A stretch of 64,000 nt of DNA from JALHNI01 sp044226365 (GCA_044226365.1 JBGAHE010000005.1:62001-126000); one strand, 5' to 3'; positions 8,357 through 17,188 are shown, numbered from the stretch's first letter. Program-made: numbers and translations. Notes: generated by a model from the letters alone, not told the origin.

Positions 8357-9098
8357 ATGTACCGCATCCGCTTTTCGCGCAATCACGACCTGCCCTCCTC
8401 CACGCCGGACGCTGCCGGCGGCGTCGAGTACGTCAACCTCACCACGCCCGAAATCCCCCCGGACGTCAAGCTGCTGCCGCCCGTCTCGCCTTCCAAGATT
8501 GTCTGCGTGGGCCGCAACTATGCCGCGCACGCCAAGGAACTCGGCAACGACGTCCCCACCGAACCCCTCATCTTCCTCAAGCCGCCGTCTTCGTTGATCG
8601 CCGCCGGCGACAAGATCGTCTATCCGGCCATCAGCCAGCGGGTCGATTTCGAGGGCGAAATCGGCGTCGTGATTGGCCGCCGCGCTCGCCACGTGCAAAG
8701 CCGCTCAAGCTTTCGACTATGTCCGCGGCTACACCATCGTCAACGACGTCACTGCCCGCGATCTCCAGAAAAAGGACGGCCAATGGACCCGCGGCAAAGG
8801 CTTCGATACCTTCTGCCCCGTCGGCCCCTACGAAGTGCCCGCCTCCGAAATCGACTTCTCCCAGCTCTCGCTGGAAACCTTTCTCAACGGCGAGCGCCGC
8901 CAGCACGGCTCCGTCTCACAACTGATTTTCAGCCTGGGTGATATAATCGAGTTCGTGACTCGGTTCATGACGCTTGAACCGGGCGATCTGATTGCCACCG
9001 GAACTCCCGAAGGCGTCGGACCCATGCAACCCGGCGACTCGGTCACCGTGAAAATCGAAGGCCTCGGAGCGCTAACCAACTCTGTCATTCGCGAGTAA
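8357..9098 (+). pseudogene. Fumarylacetoacetate hydrolase family gene with a frameshift
   Basis: Two frames together make one FAH-superfamily hydrolase of about 246 residues. The first frame, from ATG 8357, carries GRNYAAHAKE, LFLKP-type and DFEGEIGVVIG metal-site motifs and then turns to nonsense after about 8695. The second frame resumes with AAQAFDYVRGYTIVNDVTARD and runs to the stop at 9098 with the expected TGTPEGVG ending. Removing one base near 8696, in GTGCAAAG, restores a smooth family sequence. It is either a real +1 insertion that kills the gene or an assembly error. The family hydrolyses C-C bonds or isomerises in aromatic and sugar-acid catabolism. The small aldolase gene follows 6 bases later. 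Confidence 0.85.
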
Positions 9099-9104
9099 AT
9101 CAAC

Positions 9105-9764
9105 ATGAGAATCTTTCTAGATACCGCCAATCTCGATGAATTGCGCAAAGGCGCTGCCTACGGCATTGTCGATGGCGTCACCACCAACCCTTCGCTGATC
9201 GCCAAGGAAGGCGTGCCGATCGAAGAGCAGGTCAAGCGCATTTGCGAAATCGTCGATGGCGATGTCAGCGCGGAAGTCGTGGCCGTCGAAGCCAAGGCCA
9301 TGATCGCCGAAGGCATCAAGCTGGCCAAGATCCACAAGAACATCGTCGTGAAGCTGCCGCTCATCCGTGACGGCATCGTCGCCTGCTCCGCGCTGTCGAA
9401 GGAAGGCATCCGCACCAACGTCACGCTGTGCTTCTCGCCCGCGCAGGCGTTGCTCGCCGCCAAGGCCGGCGCTTACCTCATCAGCCCCTTCGTCGGCCGC
9501 CTCGACGACATCGGCGATACCGGCATGGACCTGATCACCAGCATCTGCCGCATCTACAAGAACTACGGCTTCAAAACCCAGGTTCTCGCCGCTTCGCTCC
9601 GCTCGCCGCTCCACGTCGTGCAGGCCGCCGAAGCCGGCGCTCACGTCGGCACCCTGCCCTACAAGGTGCTCGACATGCTGTTCAACCATCCGCTGACCGA
9701 CAAGGGCCTCGACCAGTTCCTCAAGGATCACGCGAAAGCTTTCCAGGAAACCGGCGTCCGCTAA
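9105..9764 (+). CDS. fsa: Small transaldolase / fructose-6-phosphate aldolase
   Basis: A 219-residue TIM-barrel aldolase of the TalC/FSA subgroup. It starts with MRIFLDTANLDELR and has VDGVTTNPSLIAKEG around residues 22-37. The Schiff-base lysine is Lys83 in IVVKLPL. LISPFVGRLDDIG near 125 is also conserved. Members either act as transaldolases in the pentose phosphate pathway or cleave fructose 6-phosphate. The two cannot be told apart by eye. Length is typical for this compact subfamily. The start is 6 bases after the broken FAH gene, and a small membrane protein gene follows after 6 bases. Confidence 0.93.
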   Translation: MRIFLDTANLDELRKGAAYGIVDGVTTNPSLIAKEGVPIEEQVKRICEIVDGDVSAEVVAVEAKAMIAEGIKLAKIHKNIVVKLPLIRDGIVACSALSKEGIRTNVTLCFSPAQALLAAKAGAYLISPFVGRLDDIGDTGMDLITSICRIYKNYGFKTQVLAASLRSPLHVVQAAEAGAHVGTLPYKVLDMLFNHPLTDKGLDQFLKDHAKAFQETGVR

Positions 9765-9770
9765 CTTCCA

Positions 9771-10184
9771 GTGGCCACGCCGCCCCCCGATGTCCTTCTG
9801 GCCAGCGCCGGCATTTTTGCCGCGCTGGCCATTTTTCTTTGGGCCTGTTGGCGGATGCGTCTCACCCCGCAACAGCGCGAACTCCGCCGTGAGTTCCGCC
9901 GCCGACAGACGATCGCCCGGGAGGGCCGCATCGCCGAAGCCATGATCACCGACGTCCAAGACGAAACCGTGTATTACGCGTATGAACTACAAGGCGTCGT
10001 CTACCACACTTCGCAGGATGTGTCCGCGTTTCGCGGCACCCTGCCCGAAGCCCGTGAGAAGCTGGTTGGACCAGCGGCTTGCAAATACATTGTGACCAAC
10101 CCCGCCAACTCCATCGTCATCTGCGAAGGCTGGTCGGGACTAAAACCAATACAGAAGGAAACTCATGAAAAAACTGCTTCGTAA
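9771..10184 (+). CDS. Single-pass membrane protein, DUF3592-like
   Basis: A 137-residue protein starting at GTG 9771, with one transmembrane helix (about residues 9-27) followed by an Arg-rich stretch (positive-inside) and a small beta-rich domain. The domain has a TVYYAYELQGVVYHTSQDVS segment, read here as its core, and a terminal YIVTNPANS. That pattern of Y-x-Y, G-x-x-Y and Asn-Pro resembles DUF3592-type membrane proteins. The function is unknown. Its end overlaps the next gene by 20 bases, so the two are probably translated together. Confidence 0.65.
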   Translation: MATPPPDVLLASAGIFAALAIFLWACWRMRLTPQQRELRREFRRRQTIAREGRIAEAMITDVQDETVYYAYELQGVVYHTSQDVSAFRGTLPEAREKLVGPAACKYIVTNPANSIVICEGWSGLKPIQKETHEKTAS

Positions 10185-10542
10185 CCTCGCGTTCGTTACG
10201 GCTGCCCTTACCCTCAGCTTGAGTGCCGTGGAGATGCCCAAGTCGGTCATTCACGTCATCAACGTCAAGTTCAAACCCACCGCCTCAAAGGCGGAGGTCG
10301 ATGGGGCCATCGCCTCCATCGGTGAGATGGCCAAGAAGTTCCCCGCTGCCGGCATCACCCGCGTGTGGCTCAAGCCGATCCTCGTCCAGGGTGGCGAGTC
10401 GAAGTTCACGCATTGTCTGGTGATGGAGTTCAAAGACGAAGCTGCCCTCAAGGCTTATAAGGATTCCGAAGCCCAAAAGTGGTGGTACACCAAGTGGCTT
10501 CCCGTGCGCGAACTCTCGAACACCCACGACGTCTCCAACTAA
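10165..10542 (+). CDS. Secreted Dabb-domain (stress-responsive alpha/beta-barrel) protein
   Basis: A 125-residue protein with a signal peptide (MKKLLRNLAFVTAALTLSLS, cleavage near residue 21). A single Dabb domain follows: a starting strand VIHVINVKFKP, a helix with AEVDGAIASIGEMAKKFP, and a final strand with HCLVMEFKDEAALKAY. Dabb domains form dimeric alpha/beta barrels, usually binding or acting on small molecules. Export to the periplasm is common for acidobacterial and planctomycete members. It overlaps the previous gene by 20 bases and its stop is 7 bases before the convergent MFS gene. Confidence 0.82.
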   Translation: MKKLLRNLAFVTAALTLSLSAVEMPKSVIHVINVKFKPTASKAEVDGAIASIGEMAKKFPAAGITRVWLKPILVQGGESKFTHCLVMEFKDEAALKAYKDSEAQKWWYTKWLPVRELSNTHDVSN

Positions 10543-10549
10543 CCGCGGC

Positions 10550-11833
10550 TTAGCGAACCAACAGAGGCGGCTCCACCGGGGCCGCCTCTTCCACTTTCAG
10601 CGGCCGCATATCGCCCATCCCCCAATGCAGGATGGCCAAACCGGTCAGATGGAACCCGCCCATAATCAGAAAAACGGGCGTGAAACCGTAATTCTGCGTC
10701 ACATAGCCCGCCATTTGACCCGTAAATAAAAATCCGCCAAACCCGCCCAAACACCCGCCAATGCTGGTCACCGTCCCCACCGCACCCTTCGGGAAAACGT
10801 CCGAAGCCGTCGTGAACAAATTCGCCGACCACGCCTGATGCGCGGACGTCGCCACGCTGATCAGCGCCACCGCCACCAGCGGATTGCCCGCCAGCACGCA
10901 CGTCGCGCCCACGGGCATGCACAGGGCAAAGATCAGCAGACTCACCTTCCGCGCTTGTCCGATCGCCCAGCCCCGCCGGATCAGAAAGCCCGAAAGCCAG
11001 CCCCCAAACACACTGCCCAAGTCCGCCATCAGGTAGATTACCGGCAGCGCCCAACCGATCTCCGCAAGCTTAAAGCCGCGCACTTCGCTGAAGTACAAGG
11101 GCAGCCAATATAAATAGAACCACCACACCGGATCCGAGAAAAACTTGGCCGCCGCAAAGCCCCATGTCTGCCGATAGCGGATCGCCTGGCCCCAGCTCAC
11201 CTTCGGCTCGCGGCTCTCGGCCGCCGCATCCGCATTGATGTACGCCAGTTCCGCCGCGTTAACGCCACGGTGCCGCGCGGGCAGCCGATACGTCAGCCAC
11301 CAGATCGCCATCCATACCAAGCCACTTAAGCCCGTTACCAGAAAGCAGGTCCGCCATCCATAGGCCCCGTTCATCCACACGAACAGCGGCGGACCCACCA
11401 TCGCCGCCACGCTCGCCCCCGAATTAAAAATGCCGCACGCCAATGCGCGCTCTTGCTTCGGGAACCACTCGGCCACGCTTTTGATCGCCGTCGGAAAATT
11501 CCCGGATTCGCCCAAGCCCAAAGTCGCGCGCCACATCGCCAGATCGATGCCCGTGCGCGAAAAAGCGTGCAGCGCCGCGGCGATGCTCCACCAGCCCGCG
11601 CTAACGGCGTACCCGATCCGCGTACCGAACCGGTCCACAAACCAGCCGAAGAAAAGAAACCCCAGGGTATACGTGAACTGAAACGCGCTGGTGATATCGC
11701 CGTACTGCTGCTTCGAGACCTTCATCTCGGTCAGGATCACGGGGCTCAACACCGAAAGCACGATCCGGTCGAGATAGTTGATGGTCGTCGCGAAGAAGAG
11801 CAGGACCAGGATCCACCAACGGACAGAACTCAT
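10550..11833 (-). CDS. MFS transporter, ACS/hexuronate-like
   Basis: A 427-residue carrier with about twelve helices. The first helix carries the ACS hallmark TINYLDRIVLS. The cytoplasmic loop has GWFVDRFGTRIG, and GLGESGNFPTAIKSVAEWFP follows, a very typical hexuronate/glucarate transporter stretch. The start is ATG 11833, with a GTG one codon earlier also possible. It reads divergently from the siroheme gene with a 47-base gap and converges on the Dabb gene. Together with the first MFS gene at 5005 it suggests uptake of sugar acids, matching the nearby SDR, FAH and aldolase genes. That pathway link is inference. Confidence 0.9.
   Translation of the reverse strand: MSSVRWWILVLLFFATTINYLDRIVLSVLSPVILTEMKVSKQQYGDITSAFQFTYTLGFLFFGWFVDRFGTRIGYAVSAGWWSIAAALHAFSRTGIDLAMWRATLGLGESGNFPTAIKSVAEWFPKQERALACGIFNSGASVAAMVGPPLFVWMNGAYGWRTCFLVTGLSGLVWMAIWWLTYRLPARHRGVNAAELAYINADAAAESREPKVSWGQAIRYRQTWGFAAAKFFSDPVWWFYLYWLPLYFSEVRGFKLAEIGWALPVIYLMADLGSVFGGWLSGFLIRRGWAIGQARKVSLLIFALCMPVGATCVLAGNPLVAVALISVATSAHQAWSANLFTTASDVFPKGAVGTVTSIGGCLGGFGGFLFTGQMAGYVTQNYGFTPVFLIMGGFHLTGLAILHWGMGDMRPLKVEEAAPVEPPLLVR
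10563..10592. terminator. GC-rich hairpin at convergent gene ends
   Basis: A 9-base-pair perfect inverted repeat (AGAGGCGGC with GCCGCCTCT, loop of 9) sits just inside the 3' end of the leftward MFS gene, 20 bases after the rightward Dabb gene. It could terminate the rightward transcript. The T-tract is weak (TTCC), so this is tentative. Confidence 0.35.
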
Positions 11834-11880
11834 CACGTGATTATATGGGACCCCGCCGCAACAGGCGACAATAGAGGTTC

Positions 11881-12528
11881 ATGCGTTACGGATACCCGGT
11901 CTTTCTCGACCTTGAAGGCCAGCCGTGCGTCGTCTTCGGCGGTGGCTGGATGGCCGAAGAAAAAGCCCGCGGGCTCGTCGAGGCCGGCGCCCGCGTTACC
12001 GTGATCTCGGCCGAACTCGACCCCTCCTTCGGCCCCCTCATCGCCAGCAGCCACTGCCACTGGATTGCCCGCAACTACCAACCCGGCGACCTCCACGGCT
12101 TCTTCCTCGGCGTCTCCGCCGGGGATCGCGCCCACAACGCCGCCCTCTGGGCCGAAGCCCAGCGCGAGAACGTCCTGCTCAATTGCCTCGACGATCCCCC
12201 GCACTGCCGCTACATCTACCCGTCCATCCACCGGCAAGGTGACCTCGTCGTGGCCCTCTCCACCACCGGCCGCTGCCCCGCCCTCGCCGTCCGCCTCCGC
12301 GAGAGACTCGGCCAGCAACTGGGCCCCGAGTACGCCGTCTTCCTCGAGATCGTCGGCCGCTTTCGCGAGCGCCTCGCCAGCCTCATCCCGGATTTCGCCA
12401 CCCGGAAGGCGGTATGGTATCAGTTGGTGGATTCACCCGCCCTCGCTCTTCTCCGCCGTGGTCAGCGGGCCAAAGCCGAAGCCGAACTCGAAGAAATTGT
12501 TGACCGCGCCACTCAGCCAAAACCATGA
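11881..12528 (+). CDS. Precorrin-2 dehydrogenase / sirohydrochlorin ferrochelatase (CysG N-terminal type)
   Basis: A 215-residue protein of the Met8p/SirC/CysG-N family, which oxidises precorrin-2 with NAD and may chelate iron to make sirohaem. The N-terminal NAD motif reads VVFGGGWMAEEKARGLVEAGARV, in the position of the family's GGGxVAxRK motif. The next block, NCLDDPPHCRYIYPSI, is the usual VNVVDxPxxCxF(I)xPA signature. ALSTTGRCPALAVRLRE follows. The gene ends in an ATGA overlap with ppk1, so the two are coupled. Sirohaem is needed by sulfite and nitrite reductases; no reductase is in this window. The basic residue usually following GGG is Trp here. Confidence 0.88.
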   Translation: MRYGYPVFLDLEGQPCVVFGGGWMAEEKARGLVEAGARVTVISAELDPSFGPLIASSHCHWIARNYQPGDLHGFFLGVSAGDRAHNAALWAEAQRENVLLNCLDDPPHCRYIYPSIHRQGDLVVALSTTGRCPALAVRLRERLGQQLGPEYAVFLEIVGRFRERLASLIPDFATRKAVWYQLVDSPALALLRRGQRAKAEAELEEIVDRATQPKP

Positions 12529-14666
12529 CGCCCATCCGTAAGCTTGCCCCTGCCTCTCCCAAGGTTCGCCGCCGCCGCAAGCCTGCCGAAACGGCCGGCC
12601 TGTTCCTGGACAACCCCAGCCTCTACGTCAACCGCGAATTGAGCCTGTTGCTGTTCCAGCGCCGCGTGCTCGAAGAGGCGCTCGACGAAACCAACCCGTT
12701 GCTCGAACGCGTCAAGTTCCTTGGCATCCTGGGCTCGAACCTCGACGAGTTCTTCATGGTGCGCGTCGCCGGTCTCAACCAGCAAATCGAGGCGGGCATT
12801 CAGGAGCCCGGCCCCGATGGCCTCACCCCGCGTCAGCAACTCGACGCCGTCCGCGCCGAATTTGCCAGGATCCTCGTCGAAGCCCACGCCTGCCGCCGCA
12901 AGCTCTTCGACGATCTGCAGCGCGAAGGCATTCGCATCCTGGACTACCAGGACCTCACCCCCTCCCAGCGCCATCATGCCGACGCGTACTTCCGCGATAC
13001 CGTCTATCCCGTCCTCACGCCCCTCGCGGTCGACATCAGCCGCCCGTTTCCGCACATCTCGAATCTCAGCCTCAATCTCTCCATCCTGATTCGCGATACC
13101 CAGCAGCATGAACAATTCGCTCGCGTGAAGGTGCCCGACACGTTGCCTCCGCTGGTGCCCGTGCAAGCCGCACAGAAGCGCAATGGCCGCCCGCTCTGCT
13201 ATGTCTGGATCGAGCAGGTGGTGCAAGCCAACCTCGCTCAGTTATTCCCCGGCATGGAAGTGATCGAGTCGCACATCTTCCACGTCACCCGCGACGCCGA
13301 CTTCGCCATTCAGGAGCTCGAAGGCGGCGACCTGCTGGACTCCGTCGAGGAAGGCGTCCGCAAGCGCCGCTTCGGCGACGTCGTCCGCCTGAAGGTCGAT
13401 GCCCGCATGCCGGCGCACGTCCTCAAAATCCTTCAGACCAACCTCGAGATCGAAGACTCCGACATCTTTCGCGTCGACGGTCCGCTCGCCCTTAGCCGTC
13501 TGCGCTCCTTCACCCAGATGGACCGGCCCGACCTCAAAGAGCCGCCCTTCGTCCCCGGCCTGCCCGAAAAGTGGAACGAAGACAACGACATCTTCGGCCA
13601 GATCCGCCGCGGCGACATCTTGCTTCATCACCCCTTCGACTCGTTCGCCCCCGTGGTCGACTATCTGCGCGCCGCCGCCCGCGACCCTCAAGTCCTCGCC
13701 ATCAAGATGACGCTCTACCGCGTCGGCCGCAACTCACCCGTCGTCGAAGCCCTGCTCGAGGCGCTTGAGAACGGCAAGCAGGTCGCGGTCCTCGTCGAGT
13801 TGAAAGCCCGCTTCGACGAAGAGAGCAACATCGAATGGGCCCGCGCCCTCGAGCGAGAAGGCGTGCACGTGGTCTACGGACTGCCCGGCTTGAAGATCCA
13901 CGCCAAGGTCGCCCTGGTGGTTCGCCGCGAAGCGGACGTCATGCGGCGTTACGTTCATCTCTCTACCGGCAATTACAACGCCGTCACGGCCCACCTCTAC
14001 ACGGACGTCGGCCTGTTTACCTGCGACGAAGACCTGGGCGCTGACGCCACCGATCTGTTCAACTTCCTCACCGGCTACTCCGCCAAGGCCGACTACCGCA
14101 AGCTGCTGGTAGCGCCCGTCAATCTGCGCGACAAGTTCGAAGCCATGGTGGAGCGCGAGATCGCCCACGCCCGCGCCGGCCGCCCCGCTCGCCTGATCTT
14201 TAAGACCAACGCCCTCGGCGACCCGCGCCTGATTCGCCTGCTCTACGAAGCCTCGCAGGCCGGCGTCCAATGCGATCTCATCATTCGCGGCATCTGTTGC
14301 CTGCGCCCGGGTATGCCCGGCATCAGCGACCGCATCCGGGTCTTCAGCATTGTCGGCCGCTTCCTGGAACACAGCCGCATTTTCTACTTCCACAACAACG
14401 GCGAAGAAGAGGTCTACCTCGGCTCCTCCGACATTATGCCGCGCAACATCAACCGCCGCGTGGAGATCATCTTTCCCATCGAGCGGCCGGCCCTCAAACG
14501 CTATCTGGTCGACAAGGTCCTCGACGTTTATCTGGCCGATACCGTCAAGTCCCGCCAGATGCAGGCCGACGGAAGCTATATCCGAACGCCCAAGCCCGAT
14601 GGCGCTCCTTCCATGAACAGTCAACTCGTCTTACTTAAGAGTCGATGCTCAAAAACGTCAATCTGA
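12525..14666 (+). CDS. ppk1: Polyphosphate kinase 1
   Basis: A 713-residue PPK1, which reversibly moves the terminal phosphate of ATP onto polyphosphate. The N-terminal domain opens with YVNRELSLLLFQRRVLEEA and FLGILGSNLDEFFMVR. The two catalytic histidines are His459 in LKIHAKVALV (autophosphorylated) and His623 in YFHNNGEEE. GSSDIMPRNINRRVE near residue 631 is also conserved. E. coli PPK1 has 688 residues, so the length fits. The start overlaps the siroheme gene by 4 bases and the end overlaps the next PPK2 gene by 22 bases. The run makes a polyphosphate module. Confidence 0.96.
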   Translation: MTPIRKLAPASPKVRRRRKPAETAGLFLDNPSLYVNRELSLLLFQRRVLEEALDETNPLLERVKFLGILGSNLDEFFMVRVAGLNQQIEAGIQEPGPDGLTPRQQLDAVRAEFARILVEAHACRRKLFDDLQREGIRILDYQDLTPSQRHHADAYFRDTVYPVLTPLAVDISRPFPHISNLSLNLSILIRDTQQHEQFARVKVPDTLPPLVPVQAAQKRNGRPLCYVWIEQVVQANLAQLFPGMEVIESHIFHVTRDADFAIQELEGGDLLDSVEEGVRKRRFGDVVRLKVDARMPAHVLKILQTNLEIEDSDIFRVDGPLALSRLRSFTQMDRPDLKEPPFVPGLPEKWNEDNDIFGQIRRGDILLHHPFDSFAPVVDYLRAAARDPQVLAIKMTLYRVGRNSPVVEALLEALENGKQVAVLVELKARFDEESNIEWARALEREGVHVVYGLPGLKIHAKVALVVRREADVMRRYVHLSTGNYNAVTAHLYTDVGLFTCDEDLGADATDLFNFLTGYSAKADYRKLLVAPVNLRDKFEAMVEREIAHARAGRPARLIFKTNALGDPRLIRLLYEASQAGVQCDLIIRGICCLRPGMPGISDRIRVFSIVGRFLEHSRIFYFHNNGEEEVYLGSSDIMPRNINRRVEIIFPIERPALKRYLVDKVLDVYLADTVKSRQMQADGSYIRTPKPDGAPSMNSQLVLLKSRCSKTSI

Positions 14667-15463
14667 AGCGCAAGCTGACCCGCGAAGAGTACAAGCAACA
14701 CCTGCCCGACCTCCAACAGCGTGTCTTCGGTCTGGAGAAAGCCTGTTGGGACAACGGCCTCTCGACCATCGTCGTCGTCGAAGGCTGGGACGGAGCCGGG
14801 AAAGGTGCGGCCATCGCCGCGCTCACCCAGCGCATGGATCCTCGCGGCTTCAAACTCTATCCCATCACCAAGCCCACCCACGAAGAGTTGCGCATGCCTT
14901 GGCTCTGGCGCTTTTGGATGAAGGTGCCCGACAAGGGCGACATGGTCATCTTCAATCACTCCTGGTATTACCGCGTGCTCGACGCCCGCGTCGAGCGTGA
15001 AACCAACGAAGTGGAGTGGCGCCGCGGCTATCGCGACATCATCGAGTTCGAACGCACCCTCGCCGATAGCGGCGTGGTGATCATCAAGCTCTTCCTGCAC
15101 ATCAGCCGCAAGGACCAGAAGAGACGCCTGCGTGAAATCGAAGCTGACCCGCTTGAGTCCTGGCGAGTTACGGCTGACGACTGGGACCGTCACCGCCGCT
15201 ACGACGACTACCTCGCCGCCATCGAAGACATGCTCGAACTCACCGAGAGCGCCCAGGCGCCCTGGACGGTGGTGGAAGCCTCCTCCCGCTGGTACGCGCG
15301 CCGCAAGATTTTCGAGACCATCATCAGCGCGCTCGAAGCGCGCCTCGGTTCACTCGCCCCTTCGTCACAATCGGCGCACGAACGTGCCGAACGCGAAACC
15401 GACCTCCGCGTAGCTTCGGACATGTTCGATGCCAGCAAACCCGAAGCGGAGGAAGAAGAATAA
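14645..15463 (+). CDS. PPK2-family protein, resembling the N-terminal domain of polyphosphate:AMP phosphotransferase
   Basis: A 272-residue P-loop kinase of the PPK2 family. Walker A is GWDGAGKG at residues 47-54. The Walker B/lid block reads FNHSWYYR at 103-110, so the usual Asp-Arg (DRSWY) is Asn104-His105. The later block ADPLESWRVTADDWDRHRRYDDY and the APWTVVEAS ending resemble the N-terminal half of two-domain PAP enzymes, where the catalytic Asp is likewise degenerate. The next gene matches the C-terminal half and overlaps by 35 bases. I infer a split PAP in which this subunit is structural or regulatory. It might still be a separately active kinase. Confidence 0.88.
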   Translation: MLKNVNLKRKLTREEYKQHLPDLQQRVFGLEKACWDNGLSTIVVVEGWDGAGKGAAIAALTQRMDPRGFKLYPITKPTHEELRMPWLWRFWMKVPDKGDMVIFNHSWYYRVLDARVERETNEVEWRRGYRDIIEFERTLADSGVVIIKLFLHISRKDQKRRLREIEADPLESWRVTADDWDRHRRYDDYLAAIEDMLELTESAQAPWTVVEASSRWYARRKIFETIISALEARLGSLAPSSQSAHERAERETDLRVASDMFDASKPEAEEEE

Positions 15464-16223
15464 CTTGCTGGAAACGCTGAACCTCTCCCTGCGTCTGGAA
15501 CGCGAAGCCTATGTTCGCGAACTCACCCGGCGCCAGATTCAACTTCGCGAACTCGGCTATCAGGTCTTTCGCCAGCAACGCCCCGTCATCATTCTGTTCG
15601 AGGGCTGGGACGCGGCCGGCAAGGGCGGCGCCATCAAGCGCATTACCGAACGGCTCGATCCTCGCGCCTACAACGTCTTTCCGATCTCCGCGCCCCAGGG
15701 AGACGAGAAGACCAAGCATTATCTCTACCGCTTCTGGAAACGCTTACCGCAAAGCGGCCAAATCGCCATCTTCGACCGCTCCTGGTACGGACGCGTTCTG
15801 GTGGAGCGCGTCGAGGGCTTCGCCACCGAACCCGAATGGCGTCGCGCTTATCGCGAGATCGTCACCTTTGAGCATCAACTCCGCGACGCGAACACCATCC
15901 TGTTCAAGTTCTGGATGCATATCTCCCGCGATGAGCAACTCGCCCGCTTCGAACACCGTCAGCAGATCGGCTACAAGGCCTGGAAGCTCACCAGCGAGGA
16001 TTGGCGCAATCGCGAAAAATGGCCCCAGTACACCGACGCGGTCGAAGAGATGCTCCTGCGCACCAGTACGCGCCACGCGCCTTGGACGCTCGTCGAAGGC
16101 AACGACAAATACTGGGCCCGCGTCCAGGTACTCAACAAGCTTGTCGAGGGGCTTTCGCAAGAGCTCAAGTATCAGCCCGCTGACCCGCTCGAAGACAAGA
16201 AGAAACGCAAGGCCCGCCTCTAG
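15429..16223 (+). CDS. PPK2-family polyphosphate kinase, resembling the catalytic C-terminal domain of PAP
   Basis: A 264-residue PPK2 protein with intact catalytic motifs. Walker A is GWDAAGKG (residues 59-66) and the Walker B/lid block is FDRSWYGR (115-122), followed by VLVERVEGFA. The C-terminal half has QQIGYKAWKLTSEDWRNREKW and TRHAPWTLVEGND, which match the second domain of polyphosphate:AMP phosphotransferase. It should use polyphosphate to phosphorylate AMP or ADP. Start ATG 15429 lies inside the preceding PPK2 gene (35-base overlap). The lysine- and arginine-rich tail (KKKRKARL) is a charged extension. It converges on the TPR gene with a 4-base overlap. Confidence 0.92.
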   Translation: MPANPKRRKKNNLLETLNLSLRLEREAYVRELTRRQIQLRELGYQVFRQQRPVIILFEGWDAAGKGGAIKRITERLDPRAYNVFPISAPQGDEKTKHYLYRFWKRLPQSGQIAIFDRSWYGRVLVERVEGFATEPEWRRAYREIVTFEHQLRDANTILFKFWMHISRDEQLARFEHRQQIGYKAWKLTSEDWRNREKWPQYTDAVEEMLLRTSTRHAPWTLVEGNDKYWARVQVLNKLVEGLSQELKYQPADPLEDKKKRKARL

Positions 16224-17188
16224 CGCAGCGACTTGGCATCCACCGTCAAGTCCACGTAGTTGGCTCGTTCGTGCTTGTCCCGAATCAAGTCGGCCTTTTT
16301 CGCGAGCTTCTTGGCTTCACTCCCGTGCCCGGTGCGGCGCAGCAAATTGGCATAGTCCCGCAGCACGCCGGCCAGCAGCGGGTGCTCCTGCCCCAGCCTC
16401 GCTCCGCCCAGCTCTAACGCTCGCCGATAGCAGTTCGTAGCCGTCTCCCGCTCGCCCGCTTCGGCAAACGCCGCCGCCGCTTCATGCAGCGTTTTCACCT
16501 TGGTGATCGGATAGCCGTTGGGCAGTTTCTCCAGCATGGCCAAAGCCTCCCGATAATTCGCCAACGACTTCGCCACTTCGCCCGTAGCCAGAAACAAGGC
16601 CGCCTGATTGCTGATCGCCAGCGCCAAACTCTCCTGCTGCAGATCGCTCGGCGCTTCCTTGGCAAGTAGCTCCCGCGCCTCGGCCATCAGTGGCGCGGCT
16701 TCAGCATAGCGACCCAGCCGCGCCAACACCGACGCGTACACGCCCCGCATCCGCGCGCCATCCCCCGGACTCGCCGCCTCCGTCTGCAGCCACGGCCGCA
16801 GATGCCTCTCCGCCTTGTCCCAGCGTCCCGTCTCCGAATAGATGACCGCCAGATTCGTCACCACTCGCACCACCGACGATGAGTACTGCGGTTGATGCGC
16901 CGCAAACCAACGGAAGCTTTGCCCGTAGTAACGCTCCGCGTCCGCCCAGCGGCCGCGCTGATGGTAGAAGAACCCCGTGTTGTGCACGACGATCGCCATC
17001 GCCGGATCCTCGGCCGCCTCTAGCCGAGCCTCCTTCAGTGCGCGCTCATAAGCGCGATCCGCCTCCTCGATGCGCCCCGCGCGGCGCCACTGCTCAGCGT
17101 CCTGCAGCCACGCGAGCCACGCGGGCGTCGCTTCGCCCCTGGGCTCCACGCTCGCCAGCGCGATCACCGCACACATTGCCAGGATCAT
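16220..17188 (-). CDS. Secreted TPR-repeat protein
   Basis: A 322-residue protein with a short hydrophobic leader (MILAMCAVIALAS). I use ATG 17188 because an AGGAGG lies 10 bases upstream and the leader begins there. The upstream in-frame extension has no such site. From about residue 30 to the end it carries TPR-like helix pairs (AEQWRRAGRIEEADRAYERAL, then GRWADAERYYGQS, then GRWDKAERHLRPWL and others), about six to eight units. This is a protein-interaction scaffold exported to the periplasm. Its partner is unknown. It ends 4 bases inside the convergent PPK2 gene. Confidence 0.8.
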   Translation of the reverse strand: MILAMCAVIALASVEPRGEATPAWLAWLQDAEQWRRAGRIEEADRAYERALKEARLEAAEDPAMAIVVHNTGFFYHQRGRWADAERYYGQSFRWFAAHQPQYSSSVVRVVTNLAVIYSETGRWDKAERHLRPWLQTEAASPGDGARMRGVYASVLARLGRYAEAAPLMAEARELLAKEAPSDLQQESLALAISNQAALFLATGEVAKSLANYREALAMLEKLPNGYPITKVKTLHEAAAAFAEAGERETATNCYRRALELGGARLGQEHPLLAGVLRDYANLLRRTGHGSEAKKLAKKADLIRDKHERANYVDLTVDAKSLR

